NCBI GenBank assembly: GCA_014871385.1
Contig: CM026421.1
Location: 14,754,548 to 14,818,547, forward strand
Direction: 5' to 3'
DNA from: Ceratodon purpureus
Taxonomy: Eukaryota > Streptophyta > Bryopsida > Pseudoditrichales > Ditrichaceae
DNA length: 64,000 nt
The translations under genes and the position numbers were made by a program. Below, piece by piece: positions 22,214 to 35,125 of this stretch. The notes below the pieces were generated by a model. The model made no database searches and had not been told where the DNA came from. It saw nothing but the letters and a program-made list of their open reading frames with translations. How positions within the stretch are numbered: position 1 is the stretch's first letter; the number at the start of each line of letters is the position of its first letter.

Positions 22214-23560
22214 GCGTAGGCTGTTGATGACATCCATAGGTGTCCGATAAGGTTGCTACCCGGGCACTTGGGGGAGATGCTTCTAGAGGTACTTGGGGGA
22301 CAGTTAAGGGTTCATCGAGTGTGCATGACTTATGTGGTGCATATTCGAAGTTGTCGGAATGGGTAGGGTAAAATGTGTGCATGCCTTCCATAATGGATTT
22401 TCAGAGGTCATATGCCCATTTATGGAATCAGAGGATGGTTAATATTCTTTCAAGGAAAGGACTATAATACAAAACAGTAAGCAACGTTATAATGATGTAT
22501 CTAGTTTGTTTATTTTCTTAAGATATCTAAATTGGTTACCTTATAAATAAATAGAATATTGAAACATAAAATGAATTGTAAGGTACATGGTAAAATGAAA
22601 GGAGCAAGATCAAGATTTAAGGAACTTATCAAAGACAAAAATAAAATAAAAATTAGCGTAATTAAGAGAGGGGATGGAAAAAAAAAGAAATAAGTACAAT
22701 GTCCTTTAGATTATCGTGTGATAGATAAATATTTTGAAGTTGGTGAAGAAATATTTAATAACCGAAGATGATGGAGGAGTGGTAGAATTGTAAAAGTTAG
22801 GGTGAAGAAAATAGCCATTGACGATCGAACACCAAAGGAAAAGAAGGATTAATGTTCGAGTGAATGTTAGCATGGTGAAATGAAACAAGAAATTGAGTCG
22901 TCAAGTATAACTTAAGATGTATAAATAAAGTACTGTAAAATCAAAGAAAGATAAATTCATTTGCCAATTACAAGAATTAGAGAATGAATGTACAAAAGAA
23001 TGATAAAAATGAAACAGAAAGAAAAGTTATAAAAAAATGACTGCTTAAAACAGTAATTGAATGAACAAATGCAAGCATTTTAAATTTGGAAAATAATGCA
23101 TCATACATTTGAAGAATCATAGGATGGCAAAGGTGAATCAAAAATAGAAATCTAGTTACTTGCTACTGTGAGGGATGAGATTGACAAAAATTGAATGCGC
23201 CTGGAATTTTTTGAAGCATTAAAAGCATATGGGAACTGATGTCATTTATTTTTCATTTTGTAAAGATATATGAAATAGTCCAGAGCCTCTAAAGTAGACT
23301 TGTGATGATCAAGTTATTACAATTTAAGAATTGACGATTTAACCAGGATAAAATGATACCATTTGAAGATAGATTTAAAATAAAAACTTCATGGATAAAG
23401 GAATGAGAATTGCTAGTGTGGGCATGATTGATATGTAAGGGCGAGTATCGAACCATATGAAACTACGCAGAAGAAACCAAGTGCCAAACCGCGAACATAA
23501 TTAAGTATAGAACGGCGCTGATGGACACCCCGGCGGAAATTCTCGCTAGCAGAAACCAGC

Positions 23561-23607
23561 TGACGGATTTGACACTAGGTTTAGGCGCTTCATGAGAACC
23601 GCCGGGG
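23561..23607 (+). promoter_or_regulatory. Bipartite motif: TGACGGATTTGACA - 27 bp - CCGGGG
   Basis: Degenerate palindrome at 23561-23574; CCGGGG at 23602-23607. Confidence 0.5.
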
Positions 23608-24280
23608 TCAGGGGCACGTTCCGCGCGGAGATGGGGTTGAGACTAGCGGTCATGGGCATTATCTTACAGCAACGGAACTATGGATATAGCATTGCGACTT
23701 GCGGTTCGCCGGTAGCAGACATTAGATAACCGCCTCGAAGAAACAAATTGTTTCAATCACAATAACATGAGCAAATGCGTGCGTGTATTAGACGATTAAT
23801 TTGATGATTATTACAAAATGTATAATAAGAGTTACATAAATATTCAGGGCAGGTAGTTTAAAAAATAAAATGGTGATTGAAAGGCGTAAACATTGAATTC
23901 CTGAATACTGTTACAATTGATAAAAGTTGTAAGAGGGAGTTCACAAGTAAAAGAAGATGAAAAGAACAGACTACTAATAGGATAGAAGATAAGGATAAGG
24001 ATTATCAATTAAAATATTTGAAATAGATGACGAGCATGTATACAAAGTAGATTTTGACAAATATTTCACTATTAGCATGAAAATGGAGAGAATGGAGTTG
24101 GTATAATGAAAAATTGTCTAATTATTGCAATACAAAATCAAAATTTACTGAAATTAAATAACCTATATTCAAACAAAGTAAACAGGCTGCATTGTTGAAC
24201 TAAAAAACAATATCATTAAAGATCCGTAATACATAGAGAATAACTGAAAATCCAAAATTCATTGACGTGTAAAATTGCAA

Positions 24281-27200
24281 TCACTCTGGATCAACAAGAA
24301 TGCTATGAGTAACTACTTCGGCTTCAATATCCACAAAGTTTAGGACTCGACCATCGTATTTTCTACGCGTAAATTTCTTCATTATGGGAGACTCCACATT
24401 AGATTGAAATTGAGCCCCCAGCTCGGCATACTCTGGAAGTCGTAGAATATCAGGTGATAGTGCAATCTTCTTGATGCACTCGTTAATTATCCCCCCGGAA
24501 CGCGGACTTAGCGGTCTGCGACAACAACCGTATCAAAAAACAGATTCATATTGTACAAAATGTCTCATTTAGAAAATGTCTATTCAAAATGTCACATTTA
24601 GAAAATGTTCATTGAAATACTCACTTACTCGTCGTCGCTTTCCTCAGTCATCATGGCGATGAATTTATTCACCGGCTTAGGGGTGGCCAGAACTTCTTTT
24701 TCGATCATCGGCTTGATCGGTACATGGGATGAATCCGCCTTCGGAAGAGGCAGTGGCGGCAGAGCCAACTTCTTAAGGACTTCTGTATACAGCTCAGGAT
24801 CATCCTCAAGTGCAACTATGTTCCGTCCTGACTGCCGGCATGCTTTGATTGATGCACCTGATAAAATTGAGTGCCTCTCTGTTAGATTTTAGTAGTTTCA
24901 AATTTCAATAAAAAGGCCTTGTTCAAAGTTACCTCGCATGTGCAAAAACGACGAGACTTACCCGTTCCGGCGCCGATATCGACGACGACGTCACCAGGGT
25001 CGGTGGTGGCTCTGATTAAGCTCTCGATGAACAGCACGTCTTTCTCCCTCGCTCCTCGCCATGGCACCTCCTTGCGCATCGTCTGTTGCTCCAGCGTAAC
25101 CCAATTTAGGATGACATCACGGTCAACGATGTCGATGCTCTTTTTCTTGTAATCCTCGGGTGTCGGTCTGAATTCAAAGCTGTTATTCGAGGATAATGTG
25201 AGAAGTTGCACCTTAAAGAAGCATGTTGTCATGCCGCTTATTTTTGCGGAGCGAAGAAGCAATCTATTGATGCCTGTCCACGACCTCTCAGACTTCAATT
25301 CAACCACTTGATGAAAATCACGAATCTCGTCCTCAATTTCGCCATTGTCATCCGGATGGATAATGATCACACACCCCTGGTCTTGGAGAACGAGTTTAAC
25401 AAAGCCAAAGACGGCTGCAAGGTAATTGTCGCCTCTGCTGTTCCAATCTGGAATCTCGTCCTCATCGGATATACCAGGGACCGGTAGACCCTCCGGAATA
25501 TCAATGATAATGAGATCTGCCAATCCACCCCCCCGAACACTCTTCCCGTCCTTCATCCGGACCCGTTGAGGGGTGACGCTCCGAATCCACTGGACCATGT
25601 CGTTGAAAGCCTTTGGCATGCTTTTCAACCTCATTCTAGGATTTGCCTTCTGCCACTCAGTTATTGATTCATTCAGAATCAACTCATGAACAGGGCATCT
25701 TGCTTGAGGTGCGCTGACGTCTGGCTTCTCAGCATGTCCAATCCTTGGAGAAAATGTCCCATTCTCCGCACCATTCGGCTCAACAGTCGCTGGGTCCGAC
25801 TTCTTCCCCCTGCTCCTCTTCTTCACTCGTTCCTGGTGGGACTCCTTCGATGCCGACTTCGCTCCCCTCTTCCGTTTCTTTGTGTTCGCATCCCCGGCAC
25901 CAGTGGATGTCGAAACACCTTGTGTATCCTGTTCTGGCTCTGCATCATGAGCAGGAAGTGCTTCATCTGAAATATCATGGGTGTCGTCTTCCCCATCTTT
26001 CCTCTTGGTAAACATCTCCCTTATAGCCTTCTCCTCAGCAGTTACAAATGACTTTGGGCACTCGATATACCAGCAGCACTCAATCAGATGGTTCAAATTG
26101 AACATCTTCCGCTGGTTGGTTGTGAAGATGAACTCGGAATTCGATGTCTCCGTCCAGCTGAACCACGGAGGTGGTATACTCTTAACTACACCAGCTGGGA
26201 TGAGCTCCCGCTTAAAGTACCGATACAGACATCGTTTCCAAGCCATGTCGGTCGCTGGTTGGGAATTGAATGGTTGCGACTTCGAATACACATTAGCTCC
26301 AGTGAAGAACGACAAGTATGCCTTCTCCCATAGAAGCACACGCCACTTCTCGATGTACTCGGCCATAGGAGTGCGCTTGGAGTTAATGTCTTCCTCTGCA
26401 TCGGAACTGGTTGCCAACCAGTTGAGGCACTCTTTCTCGACTTCGTCTTCCAACTGATACAAAACAATCAACTTAAGAGTGAGACACAAATAACTAAAGA
26501 GGAAGCCATCGGCTATAACCTCGAATCAGTGTAACAACCCAGAGTTCTAGAAATGATGAACTACACTTACGTTTGCCCAAAATGCAGCTTTTGTAATCCA
26601 GGGGTTAAGCACTTCAATTGAGCAAGGTGATGGTGGAAACTTCAATGTTTTCCTTGAACTCGCCGACCCGTTCCACCACCTCAGCCATTTCGCTTTTGTT
26701 TTGGCCGACACCTCAGATGTTGCAATTGCTTGGAGCTTGTCGATGGTCATCTCAACCTTGGTTTGGTGCCGATCATAATGTCTTTTGATCTGAAAATCAA
26801 CAGCATCCCAAGTAATCAGACTAGTGAAGATTAGAATCCGAGAGACATCATTGCATCGAATACCAAATTTCCTCATAACAGAGCATTAACTATCTATGTA
26901 AAATCATCATTTTCTTTCATAGAAAGTGTGTTAGATCACCGCTAAAGGGTCCAACAGCTGATCTGTCATACGAATGCAACACAGTACCATGTAAAGAATA
27001 CGATATAGATTTCATCTATCGGATGAGACAGATGATTTATCAATGCTAAGTTTCCGAGGTACCTTGGGGTATTCGAAACATAAAAATCATGTAATGGATT
27101 TCAGAGAATATTTCTTGAGTCATATAGTCCACAATACCTAGCTAGGTGAACACAAAATAATTCTCTGTCGGATTTCAGAGATGATTTTTGATCGCCAACT

Positions 27201-30200
27201 TGACAAGGTACCTTGCGGAAGTCGACACATCAATATCGTCTGTCAGATTTTTGAGATTATTTCATGTCTCCAAGTTTCCAAGGTATCTAGGTAGATTGAC
27301 ACAAATAACCATCTGTCATAGGTTTTAGATTGTTTACGATATCTAATTTCCTGACGTACCTTGAGGAACTGGCCACATTGAATTCAACAGTCTAATTTCA
27401 GAGATTATTTCTACTGTCTTACTTCCCACAGTACCAAGGTAATTTGACACAATCAAAACCATATGTCGAATTTCAGAGCTAATCTAAACTCTCCAACTTG
27501 ACAGAGTACCCTGCGGTAATCGACACATTAAAATCATCTGACACATTTTAGAGATTATTTCTTCGGACAAACATTCCAGAGTACCCAGGTAAATGGAAAC
27601 AATAAAATCATCTGTCGGATTTCTAAACTTGTTTGCTATCACCAACTTGACAAGGTACCTTGAGATGATTGACACTCGAAAATCATCTGTCGGATTTCCA
27701 AACTTGTTTGCTATCACCAACTTGACAAGGTACCTTGAGATGATTGACACTCGAAAATCATCTGTCGGATTTCTAAACTTGTTTGCTATCACCAACTTGA
27801 CAAGGTACCTTAAGATGATTGACACTCGAAAATCATCTGTCGGATTTCAGAGATAATTTCTTGCGACTAGTTTTCCAGAGTACCTAGGTAAATGAACACA
27901 GAAAAACCATCTGTCGGATTCTAAAGATGATTTCTCGACTCAAACATTCCAGGGTACTTAGGTATTTTTCGCATTTTGAGGCACATTTTCCTTTAAATTA
28001 TTAATAAAACACATCATAGTGCAAATAATTGATCCAAATCATCAAAATGTATGTAAAATCTCTGTGGTACCTTGCTACCATGAGTGTTATAAATCGATCT
28101 GTCGGATTTTTTTGAAAATTTCCGCGAGCTCAATGGGCACATCCCCTCGGAAATTGAACGTCCGAAATTTCTTACAAAAATCCGACAGATCATTTATAAG
28201 GAGCTCAATAGGCACATCCCCTTGGAAATTGAACATCCAAAATTTCTCATAAAAATCCGACAGATCATTTCTGCGAGCTCAATGGGCACATCCCCTCGGA
28301 AATTGAACGTCCGAAATTTCTCATAAAAATCCGACAGATCATTTTTAAGGAGCTCAATGGGCACATCCCCTCGGAAATTGAACAACCAAAATTTCTCATA
28401 AAAATCCGACAGATCATTTCTTCGAACTTAATGGGCACATCCCCTCGGAATTTGAACGTCCGAAATTTCCCATAAAAATCCGACAGATCATTTTCGCGAG
28501 CTCAATGGGCACATCCCCTCGGAATATGAACATCCGAAATTTCTTACAAGAATCCGACAGATCATTTTTAAGGAGCTCAATGGGCACATCCCCTTGGAAA
28601 CTATACATCCAAAATCTCGCATAAAAATCCGACAGATCATTTCTACGAACTTAATGGGCACATCCCTTGGAAATTATACATCCAAAATCTCGCATAAAAA
28701 TCCGACAGATCATTTCTACGAACTTAATGGGCACATCCCCTCGGAAATTTAACATCCAAAATTTCTCATAAAAATCCGACAGTTCATTTCTACGAACTTA
28801 ATGGGCACATCCCCTTGGAAATTATACATCCAAAATCTCGCATAAAAATCCGACAGATCATTTCTACGAACTTAATGGGCACATCCCCTTGGAAATTATA
28901 CATCCAAAATCTCGCATAAAAATCCGACAGATCATTTCTACGAACTTAATGGGCACATCCCCTCGGAATCCGAACGTCCAAAGATTTAAAGAATAATCCG
29001 ACAGACCATTTTTGAGATTCATTTCCACTCATCACCTCGAATTTTAGCGTCCTATATTCAAAGAATAACCCAATTGATCAACTCCAAAGTATTTACCTCG
29101 TTCTGAAATCCCTTGCCATGGACTGGATTTGCAACGGCTTGCTCTCTGTTGAACTTTGTTTGCAGCCTATCCTTGGCTTCCTTCACGGCCTTGTCCACAG
29201 CTGCCTTTATCTCGTGCCCTGAATCATCACCAGGGTGCTCGTTGATCCAAATTTGAGAAGCCTCCTCTGCGACTTGGGCCAATGTTGCCTGTTTCAGTCC
29301 ACGTGCCATTAACATCTCGAGACTTGAATCATCCAATTACGAATTGACAGCACTGATTTCTTATAACACTTACGCTGTGTAAAAACGTCACAAATACTTC
29401 TTGAGGCATCGAGTGCCACGACTTCTTAGTTGAACTCTTCGTGCGCGCCAGAAGATCCGGCGTTAGAATTCCACTCCTTTCCAGCTCCTCCACAGACATT
29501 TGCCCGTACGTCTGAATCTTGTGTAGAGTGTGCGGCAGCCTTTCTTTGACGTAAGCATCCTCATTGGCCCTGTGTCAAATACAACACACACTTTTTTAAT
29601 ATCAAAGATTCTAAATTTCTATGTCATTATATCCAATATCAACATCCGGAGAAAAGGGAATACTCTTGCACAGTTTAAGACTCACTTGTTGATGGCATGC
29701 ATTGCTGTCACTAGAGCTTCACGGCTTCCCTTCACATCGAGCAGAATGCAGTCCGGCCTTCCGTTTGCTTTAGCCCATTCAAGATCATCTGGGTATTCCA
29801 CTTCGATGAACTCCCGCCATGCCCTTGTGCGGTGGTTACCATCAAAGACATAAAACATCTTTCCTGTAAGATCTTTTGTCTCCCTGTGCTGCCTGATCTC
29901 ATCCTCGAACGCAGCGTTCAACACCTTCCAAGCGTTACACCATCCTGACTTCATCTCCTCGGTGACACTTGCGACGTCCCCCATGTGCGATGTATCTGCA
30001 ACATAAAATGCCCCAGACCCGGGTCTTATGCCGTTGAAGAACTCAGCTTGCAACTTCTGTACATCACTCTGCATTGCTGGACGCACGAAATCACATGGGA
30101 TTAACCGGCATAAGGGAATCTTGATCATTGAATATTGGTGAGGTCTGCGGCGCATTTTGAGTAATGCAGCGTATGGGTCCGGTTTCAACTCCTCCCTGAA

Positions 30201-32027
30201 TTGACGGAATGCTTGCCGAACATTCACAGGCTTTCGAGGAGGCTCAATCTCTTCCACCTGCCCCCCAAGGCTCAATAGAGTATCGGCGCCGGCTTCGCCA
30301 TCACCAACTTGGGTCTGATCCTCGGTCTGATCGTCATCCTCCTTGCTGTCCTTGTCCTTGCTGGGTTCTTGCTGAAACCAGTCCTCCTCCGGCTGCTCAC
30401 GCGAGCCATCCTCCTGCTGCTCACGCGAGCCGTCCTCCTGCTGCTCACGCGAGCCCTCCTCCTGCTGCTCACGCGAGCCCTCCTCCTGCTGCTCGCTCGA
30501 GAACCCCGCCTTTTCCACTTCATCATCTCCTTCGAGCAAGGAGCCCATAAAGTTTACTTTTGGAGGGGCCCTGCCATTACGGATGGGAGGTTGCGAACTA
30601 CCCATATCCTCGTCCATGAAGGAACCTCTCGGAATATCGTCTATCACGCTCTTCACTGCCTCTGTGGCCGCGTCTACCATATCGAGGGAAGTGCTCATCG
30701 CGCCCTGCAAGGTAGAGGCACGTTACATGCAAGTCAATAGAAGGCCGCATTTCAGAGCACAACAAATACACCCAAATGCGAAGCATAACATCATAAACCC
30801 TAAAAAGTCACAAAAACCCTAAGCAACACTTACAGATGTAATGCGTATTATATGGCAATCCGTCACTAGTCGTTGTGCACTCCCAATGATTAAAGCCTTG
30901 AAAAAACGCCGCTCTTGACACCCACAAACCCTTCTCGGCCACAATAATTCAGACCTCGCACTATCCACCTAAACCTTGCAACGGCAACCCAGATGGAGAT
31001 GTGCTCTGAAGCCGCCCCTCTCAGACCCTCTCAAATCCTATACTTACACCATTTCAGCATACCCTTAACCTACCAAAGAACCTCACTCCAAACCCCCTCC
31101 ATGCATCTGTGACCTCCAACACGACAACCCTCAGCAGACTGAAGAGCAAGGGTTCCCGTCTGTCAATTTATGCGTGCTCACTCCCTTGCCTCGAGAGGCT
31201 TCTAAGTCACACTTCTTGCTCACACCCTTTCCACGATTAGCTTCTAAGCCACACTTCCTGCTCGCGGCGGCCCCCACTCTACCCTCAACGCGACAACCAT
31301 CAATTCCTACAGCTAACTACAATGATGACCGCACCAACTTCCTACTCAAAGTTAAGTATGACAATGACTGTGATGCATGCCAAGAACCTACAAACTTTTA
31401 AAACCCTCATAACCCATTAGTACACACCGCGGCCGGCTTCAACCCGGTTGGATGATGACTACATCCACTCCCTCCTCTACGCCCAGCGTACCATGAAAAT
31501 TGCGACGGCAAACTATTAAACCATAAACATTTATCATGACGATCACACCACTCACTATTCTGAAGCCGCAAACCAGTCCTACGAGTACTTCATCCCGACC
31601 TGGCACTGGCTAGCAAAAATCTTGCTGATCAATCATGATGCTACAGCTGCGTCTAGAACGTACCAAGACATCGTGCTGGCAAGCTTACATCAGAATGTCG
31701 CGGCTGAAGAATGGAACTGGCGTGTAGATCGCTGAACACCCGCCTTGAGACGGCCACCGTCATTTGCCTGTCGACGAAGTGATTGCTGCTAACTTTCGTG
31801 GCCGATCCTCCAGTGTTGACGCTCGGACACCCTTCAATCTTGGATCTCGAGTCTCTGAGAATCGAGCTTACTGAACGAACAACCTTGCTTTGACTCTTGC
31901 TCTGACTCTGATACTTCCTGTCCGTCAAGCGCAACCCCGTCTTACTCTTTCTGCGCTTCTTCCCTGATCTCTCCTGGGTTTCTTCACTGGGGGAGCCTAA
32001 CCCCCCACTCCGATGTGACTTAGGCAT
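24281..32027 (-). CDS. P2: intact ParB-like plus DNA-methyltransferase-like protein of E2
   Basis: Eight exons: 32027-31689, 30704-29686, 29569-29374, 29288-29097, 26789-26571, 26453-24962, 24857-24629, 24515-24281. They sum to 3,921 nt, an unbroken 1,306-residue frame. Residues 1-113 are basic. About 184-216 is an 8-residue repeat (EQQEEGSR). About 305-455 resembles the ParB/sulfiredoxin fold (IKIPLCRLIPCDF, FDGNHRTRAW at about 400, then a helix AINKANEDAY like the ParB EN segment). About 847-873 is a basic nuclear signal. The methyltransferase-like part has LIIIDIPEGLPVPG (about 973), where active N6A/N4C enzymes have DPPY/SPPY, then PWRGAREKD and DPGDVVVDIGAGTGASIKA (SAM motif I) with ALEDD. 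Motif order is beta-class. Activity is doubtful because of DIPE; DNA binding is plausible. Confidence 0.75.
27000..27845 (+). repeat. 75-bp tandem array in P2 intron 4, TGTCGGAT - 27 bp - GGTACC type
   Basis: Near-perfect units start at 27671, 27746 and 27821 (GACACTCGAAAATCATCTGT); degenerate units extend left to about 27000. Each unit has one half-palindrome TGTCGGAT and one GGTACC. At 27688 the gap after the 14-bp window is 27 bp. Confidence 0.85.
28080..28990 (-). repeat. 75-bp tandem array in P2 intron 4, TGTCGGAT - 27 bp - GGGGAT type (minus strand)
   Basis: About 12 units with ATCCGACAGATCATTT at 28180, 28255, 28329, 28404 and so on, 74-75 bp apart. The rest of each unit (GGGCACATCCCC and so on) is unrelated to the adjacent array, yet period, core and spacing are the same. 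Frames across the array are translation artefacts. Confidence 0.85.
30320..30510 (-). repeat. 24-bp minisatellite coding EQQE(E/D)GSR in P2 exon 2
   Basis: Four to five in-frame units followed by an acidic segment. Copy number is likely variable between alleles. Confidence 0.7.
30705..31688 (-). other. P2 intron 1
   Basis: 984 bp between a GTAAGC donor and a TTGCAG acceptor. P1 has an intron at the same place (7823-8730). Nothing else supported inside. Confidence 0.65.
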
Positions 32028-32469
32028 CTGTGACGGTGAACGTAAAACTTACTTCGAAGACAAAACCGGCTCATACTCTTATCAGATCCTTGATGCATTG
32101 AGAGAGAAATGAACCTCAACCGTGCTATGTTGAAAATGACTAAGGCCAACGTTTGATGCACTTAGGCTAAATGTCCCCCACCGAACTCTGAGTTCGCCTA
32201 TTAATTGAGGTTCCATAGGGCGTCATAGGCTTTGCCATGACGGTTTCTTCTCATAGACGATTTATTTTTGAATCTGTCAGTCATTAATGCTGATTGTGTG
32301 CCCAAAATAAAAGCTGTTCAACTATATTCTGGGACATGATACTGGTCTTGAACCACGCTGCAATGGTGAACTATCACGTACTTGGTTACAAAACTCTTAA
32401 ACCACCCAATGCAACAGCCTTCCTGCTTCACTTCGGCTCTTCCACTCTGTGCACATCATACCCGTAGAG
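32028..32469. promoter_or_regulatory. Divergent promoter region between P2 and T2
   Basis: 442 bp between the start codons of P2 (minus) and T2 (plus). No obvious TATA box for T2. Spacing equals that of the T1/P1 pair. Confidence 0.5.
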
Positions 32470-34137
32470 ATGGCTCGTATACGTGCTGAAGGTCACGATG
32501 TTCCATTCTGTGTCCCATGTAATTCGGAGGGTGTAGGGTCGATTACCGCTAGCTTGTTGAGCGTGAGATACAACCTTGTTCTTGAGTCCGTCCATCTTGA
32601 GGAAGAAATTGTCAACGACGACGGCGAACTGATTCAAACTGTATATCAGATGCCGATTAGAGCTAAGGATGGTAGGGAGTGGCTTCTTGAGGCCAGAAGA
32701 TATGTCGTGAGGGGACTCACTGCGGATCGTTGGGCTGCATCCACTGAGATATTAACACCGGGCCGATCCATGACATCGACTGTCGATGTTGGAACCGAGC
32801 CAAATCCTCCTGTGAAACAACCCGTAGCTCAACGCATTCATGTCCTAAGTGAGTCAGATAAGGATGATTTCGTTACGCCGTCCCAAGCTCAGCCTAGTTC
32901 TTCGCAGAAACCAGTATCGGGTAGCTTCAGTGTCATCCCCGGCCTTATGCGTCTTTTTTCCAAACCCGGAGCGAGGAATGCATTGTCGAGGTTGGACTTT
33001 AGAGCACTTCAGAGGGATCGGGTGCCATTTCTACCGACCGAGTTTAACGGGGACGTGCTCTTCGAGCTTCCACCAATCCCTGATCGCGGCACTGCAGCGA
33101 GCGCAAAGTCGATGGCAGGGATGGATAAGAAGTACGACGCACATCCATGGTGCAAGACCATGACGACCAACATCACAAACGACCAAGGACTGACTTTCAG
33201 ATATTCTGTATGTGCAGGTCATCTGAAATGCCAGAACGAGAAGTGCGACTTCTTGCTTCGAGGAGACAAACGCAAGATGGAGGTGAACGAGTCTGAGTGG
33301 GACGGTGTCACGCTTACCCCGTTTGTCGTTGGTTGTGATCCTCCTCCGAAGTCCACACTTGTATGCAAAATCTGCAGATATCCCCCGGAATGCATCGCCA
33401 CGTGCCCTGCAAGGATGTACTACGTGCTCGGGAATCCTGCGATGTCACGTGCGTGTATCCATATCGGTACACATAACCACCCTGTTGGATACGTTGAGTG
33501 CAGGGAGACCAAGCAGAAGGTTCTCGACCTACTCGAGTTGCATATGCAGAACACTCCGTACGCCAAGACATCGGCCCTAGCTCTAGAGGCGAGTAAGGAT
33601 TTTCTGAGTGAGTACCTCCTAACTGCACCGGGGGAGAAGCGGACCATTCTTTCGGACGAAGAGTTGGATGAGGTGTTCAAGAAGTATTATACACTCAGCA
33701 AGCCCGGGCTTAAGAACGCCGTGACGACCTTCAGGGGGATCGGTAACCTGGGCATTATCGACGGCATCGCTGCCTTGCGGGGCTGCAGCAAGTGGGAGTT
33801 TATTCATGACAATAAATTTCCCGGGCAGGGTTCTGAAGGGGACAAGGTTTTTATCTTTAAGATGTCCGAGAAAGGTCCCGGGTCGGGAGTGGACCTTGTA
33901 AAGCGAATGCAACCTGGCGGGGATCTCCAGGATTCCTGGATTATGTTTGATCACGTCAAGCGCACAAAGGGTTGGACAACCATGGCATGTCATGTCTATG
34001 ACTCTCAGTATTGCCGGGTCATGACTATCGCCATTTGTGATATGCAGTCAGAAGACGTGAGGGCCCAGACCGTGATGTGGCAATTCCTGAACGGAATAAT
34101 GGCAAAATATGGCTATGACAAAGTCAACTTCAAGGGC
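32470..34137 (+). pseudogene. T2 (5' part): MULE transposase of E2, split by E3
   Basis: The ATG at 32470 is chosen because MARIRAEGHDVP aligns with the T1 start MAQIRAEGHEVP; an ATG 21 bp upstream is not conserved. 556 codons cover the N-terminal domain, SIM-like RIHVLSESDKDD, the Cys/His region (CAGHLKCQNEKCDF, CKICRYPPECIATC, HIGTHNHPV) and the first catalytic Asp in IMFDHVKR. E3 enters after Phe-Lys-Gly. Translation into E3 would add an artefactual tail from the terminal repeat. Confidence 0.88.
34129..34137. repeat. Target-site duplication of E3, left copy
   Basis: TTCAAGGGC, coding Phe-Lys-Gly in T2. It is identical to 48865-48873. Confidence 0.9.
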
Positions 34138-34352
34138 GAGGGAAGCTTGTACGTGAGCGGAGAGCGCAGAGCGGAGAGCGGTGAGCGCAGATTTGGAGAG
34201 CGGAGAGCACAGAATGGGAGACAGAACCTTAAAATAGCACTTTTTTTACTAAAAATAAATTATAAAATTAGAAGATCCGAATATTCTTAGTATATTTTTG
34301 GGAAGTTACTAATTTTAGTAATTTAATTGACCCTATAACCGTGGACTAATTA
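34138..34352 (+). repeat. E3 left terminal and subterminal inverted repeat
   Basis: It begins GAGGGAAGCTTGTACGTGAG and continues with GAGCGGAGAGC/GAGCGGTGAGCGCAG short repeats. A subterminal GACCCTATAACCGTGGA block lies at 34329 onward. The inverted partner is at 48680-48864. The outermost 11 bp match only partly between the ends. Confidence 0.85.
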
Positions 34353-35125
34353 CAGTATTTTCATTGAATTTGTAGTTCATATTCTCCTTTCTTGGTGATT
34401 AATTTTTTATCGTGCACCAATTACTATGCTCCAGCTCCTTCTAACTTGTTCAGGCATACAGTAATTCCCCTTATCTCCTTAAATTTATATGCAAATTACT
34501 ACTTAAAATGTTTTGGTATTGAACCTCTGAACAGGGATCAAGTAACATTTAATTTCATAACATTTTCTTAACATTGCTAGAATTCATCCACTATAGTCTA
34601 CATGCCTTTTCCTTTTTTTTTTTTTTTTTATTTATTTTTTTTTGAAATTTGTTTTGTATTTTTTATAAAATTTTCTTTATTCTATCTATCTTGTTAGAGG
34701 GGTCAAAAGCCTCCTTGCATTTGATTCTCTCCTTCATTTTATTTTCAAAAACATTTTATTTTCACATTCAATTTGTTGATCTCCTTCATATTATTTTCAA
34801 CCTTCATTTTAAATATTGCTATTCTTTTCTTTAATCTTTTTAATTTCAATTTATATAAATGTTTTTTTTTTTTTTTTTAATTTTTGTTTTTTTTTTTCTT
34901 TCTTTAATTTTTAAAGAAAAATTTAAATGCTAAATTACCTCTGCTAAACCTTCATCTTTTTCCATTCGGTTTAGGAGGATGACAACTTTTAAATGAATGA
35001 ATAGCCGATTTTCAAGGGCGCCAAGCATCTTCTTCAGGGATATTTAAGATAAGAGTAGGGAATGTCTCTGCCTCTTTTGTATTGGTGTTATGTGAAGCTC
35101 TTTTCCGTAGTGCGGGACAGCACCT
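34353..35125. other. E3 left non-coding region, AT-rich with poly-T runs
   Basis: No gene. Long T runs near 34612-34630 and 34863-34910. A TATTTAAG box near 35041 probably serves the 35126 gene. The E4 copy (59019-59783) is nearly identical apart from T-run lengths. Confidence 0.6.

Larger units (their letters stand above)
21769..24280. other. S3 upstream region and AT-rich spacer
   Basis: The block at 21935-22270 matches the S1 and S2 upstream blocks (GGCGGCTAGCCGGGCTAGGGC). A dispersed block lies at 23470-23628. I find no supported gene in 22300-24280. Confidence 0.55.

Noticed and set aside
27671..28990. CRISPR-like array (regular short repeats)
   Set aside because: Units are continuous 75-bp tandem repeats without unique spacers, lie inside a eukaryotic intron and have no cas genes nearby.
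24281..32027. Bacterial contamination as explanation for the ParB/methyltransferase-like gene
   Set aside because: Eight exons with consensus GT-AG introns, conserved positions and phases in P1 and in the ParB-proximal part of P3, and location inside eukaryotic transposons with a SWIM-type MULE transposase.
32449..32469. Upstream ATG of T2
   Set aside because: The seven extra residues are absent from T1, whose homologous start corresponds to 32470.
34138..34290. C-terminal extension of T2 (GSLYVSGERRAESGERR and so on)
   Set aside because: It is translation of the E3 terminal repeat. The same peptide appears at the P1/E4 junction (58804), which identifies it as element end, not protein.
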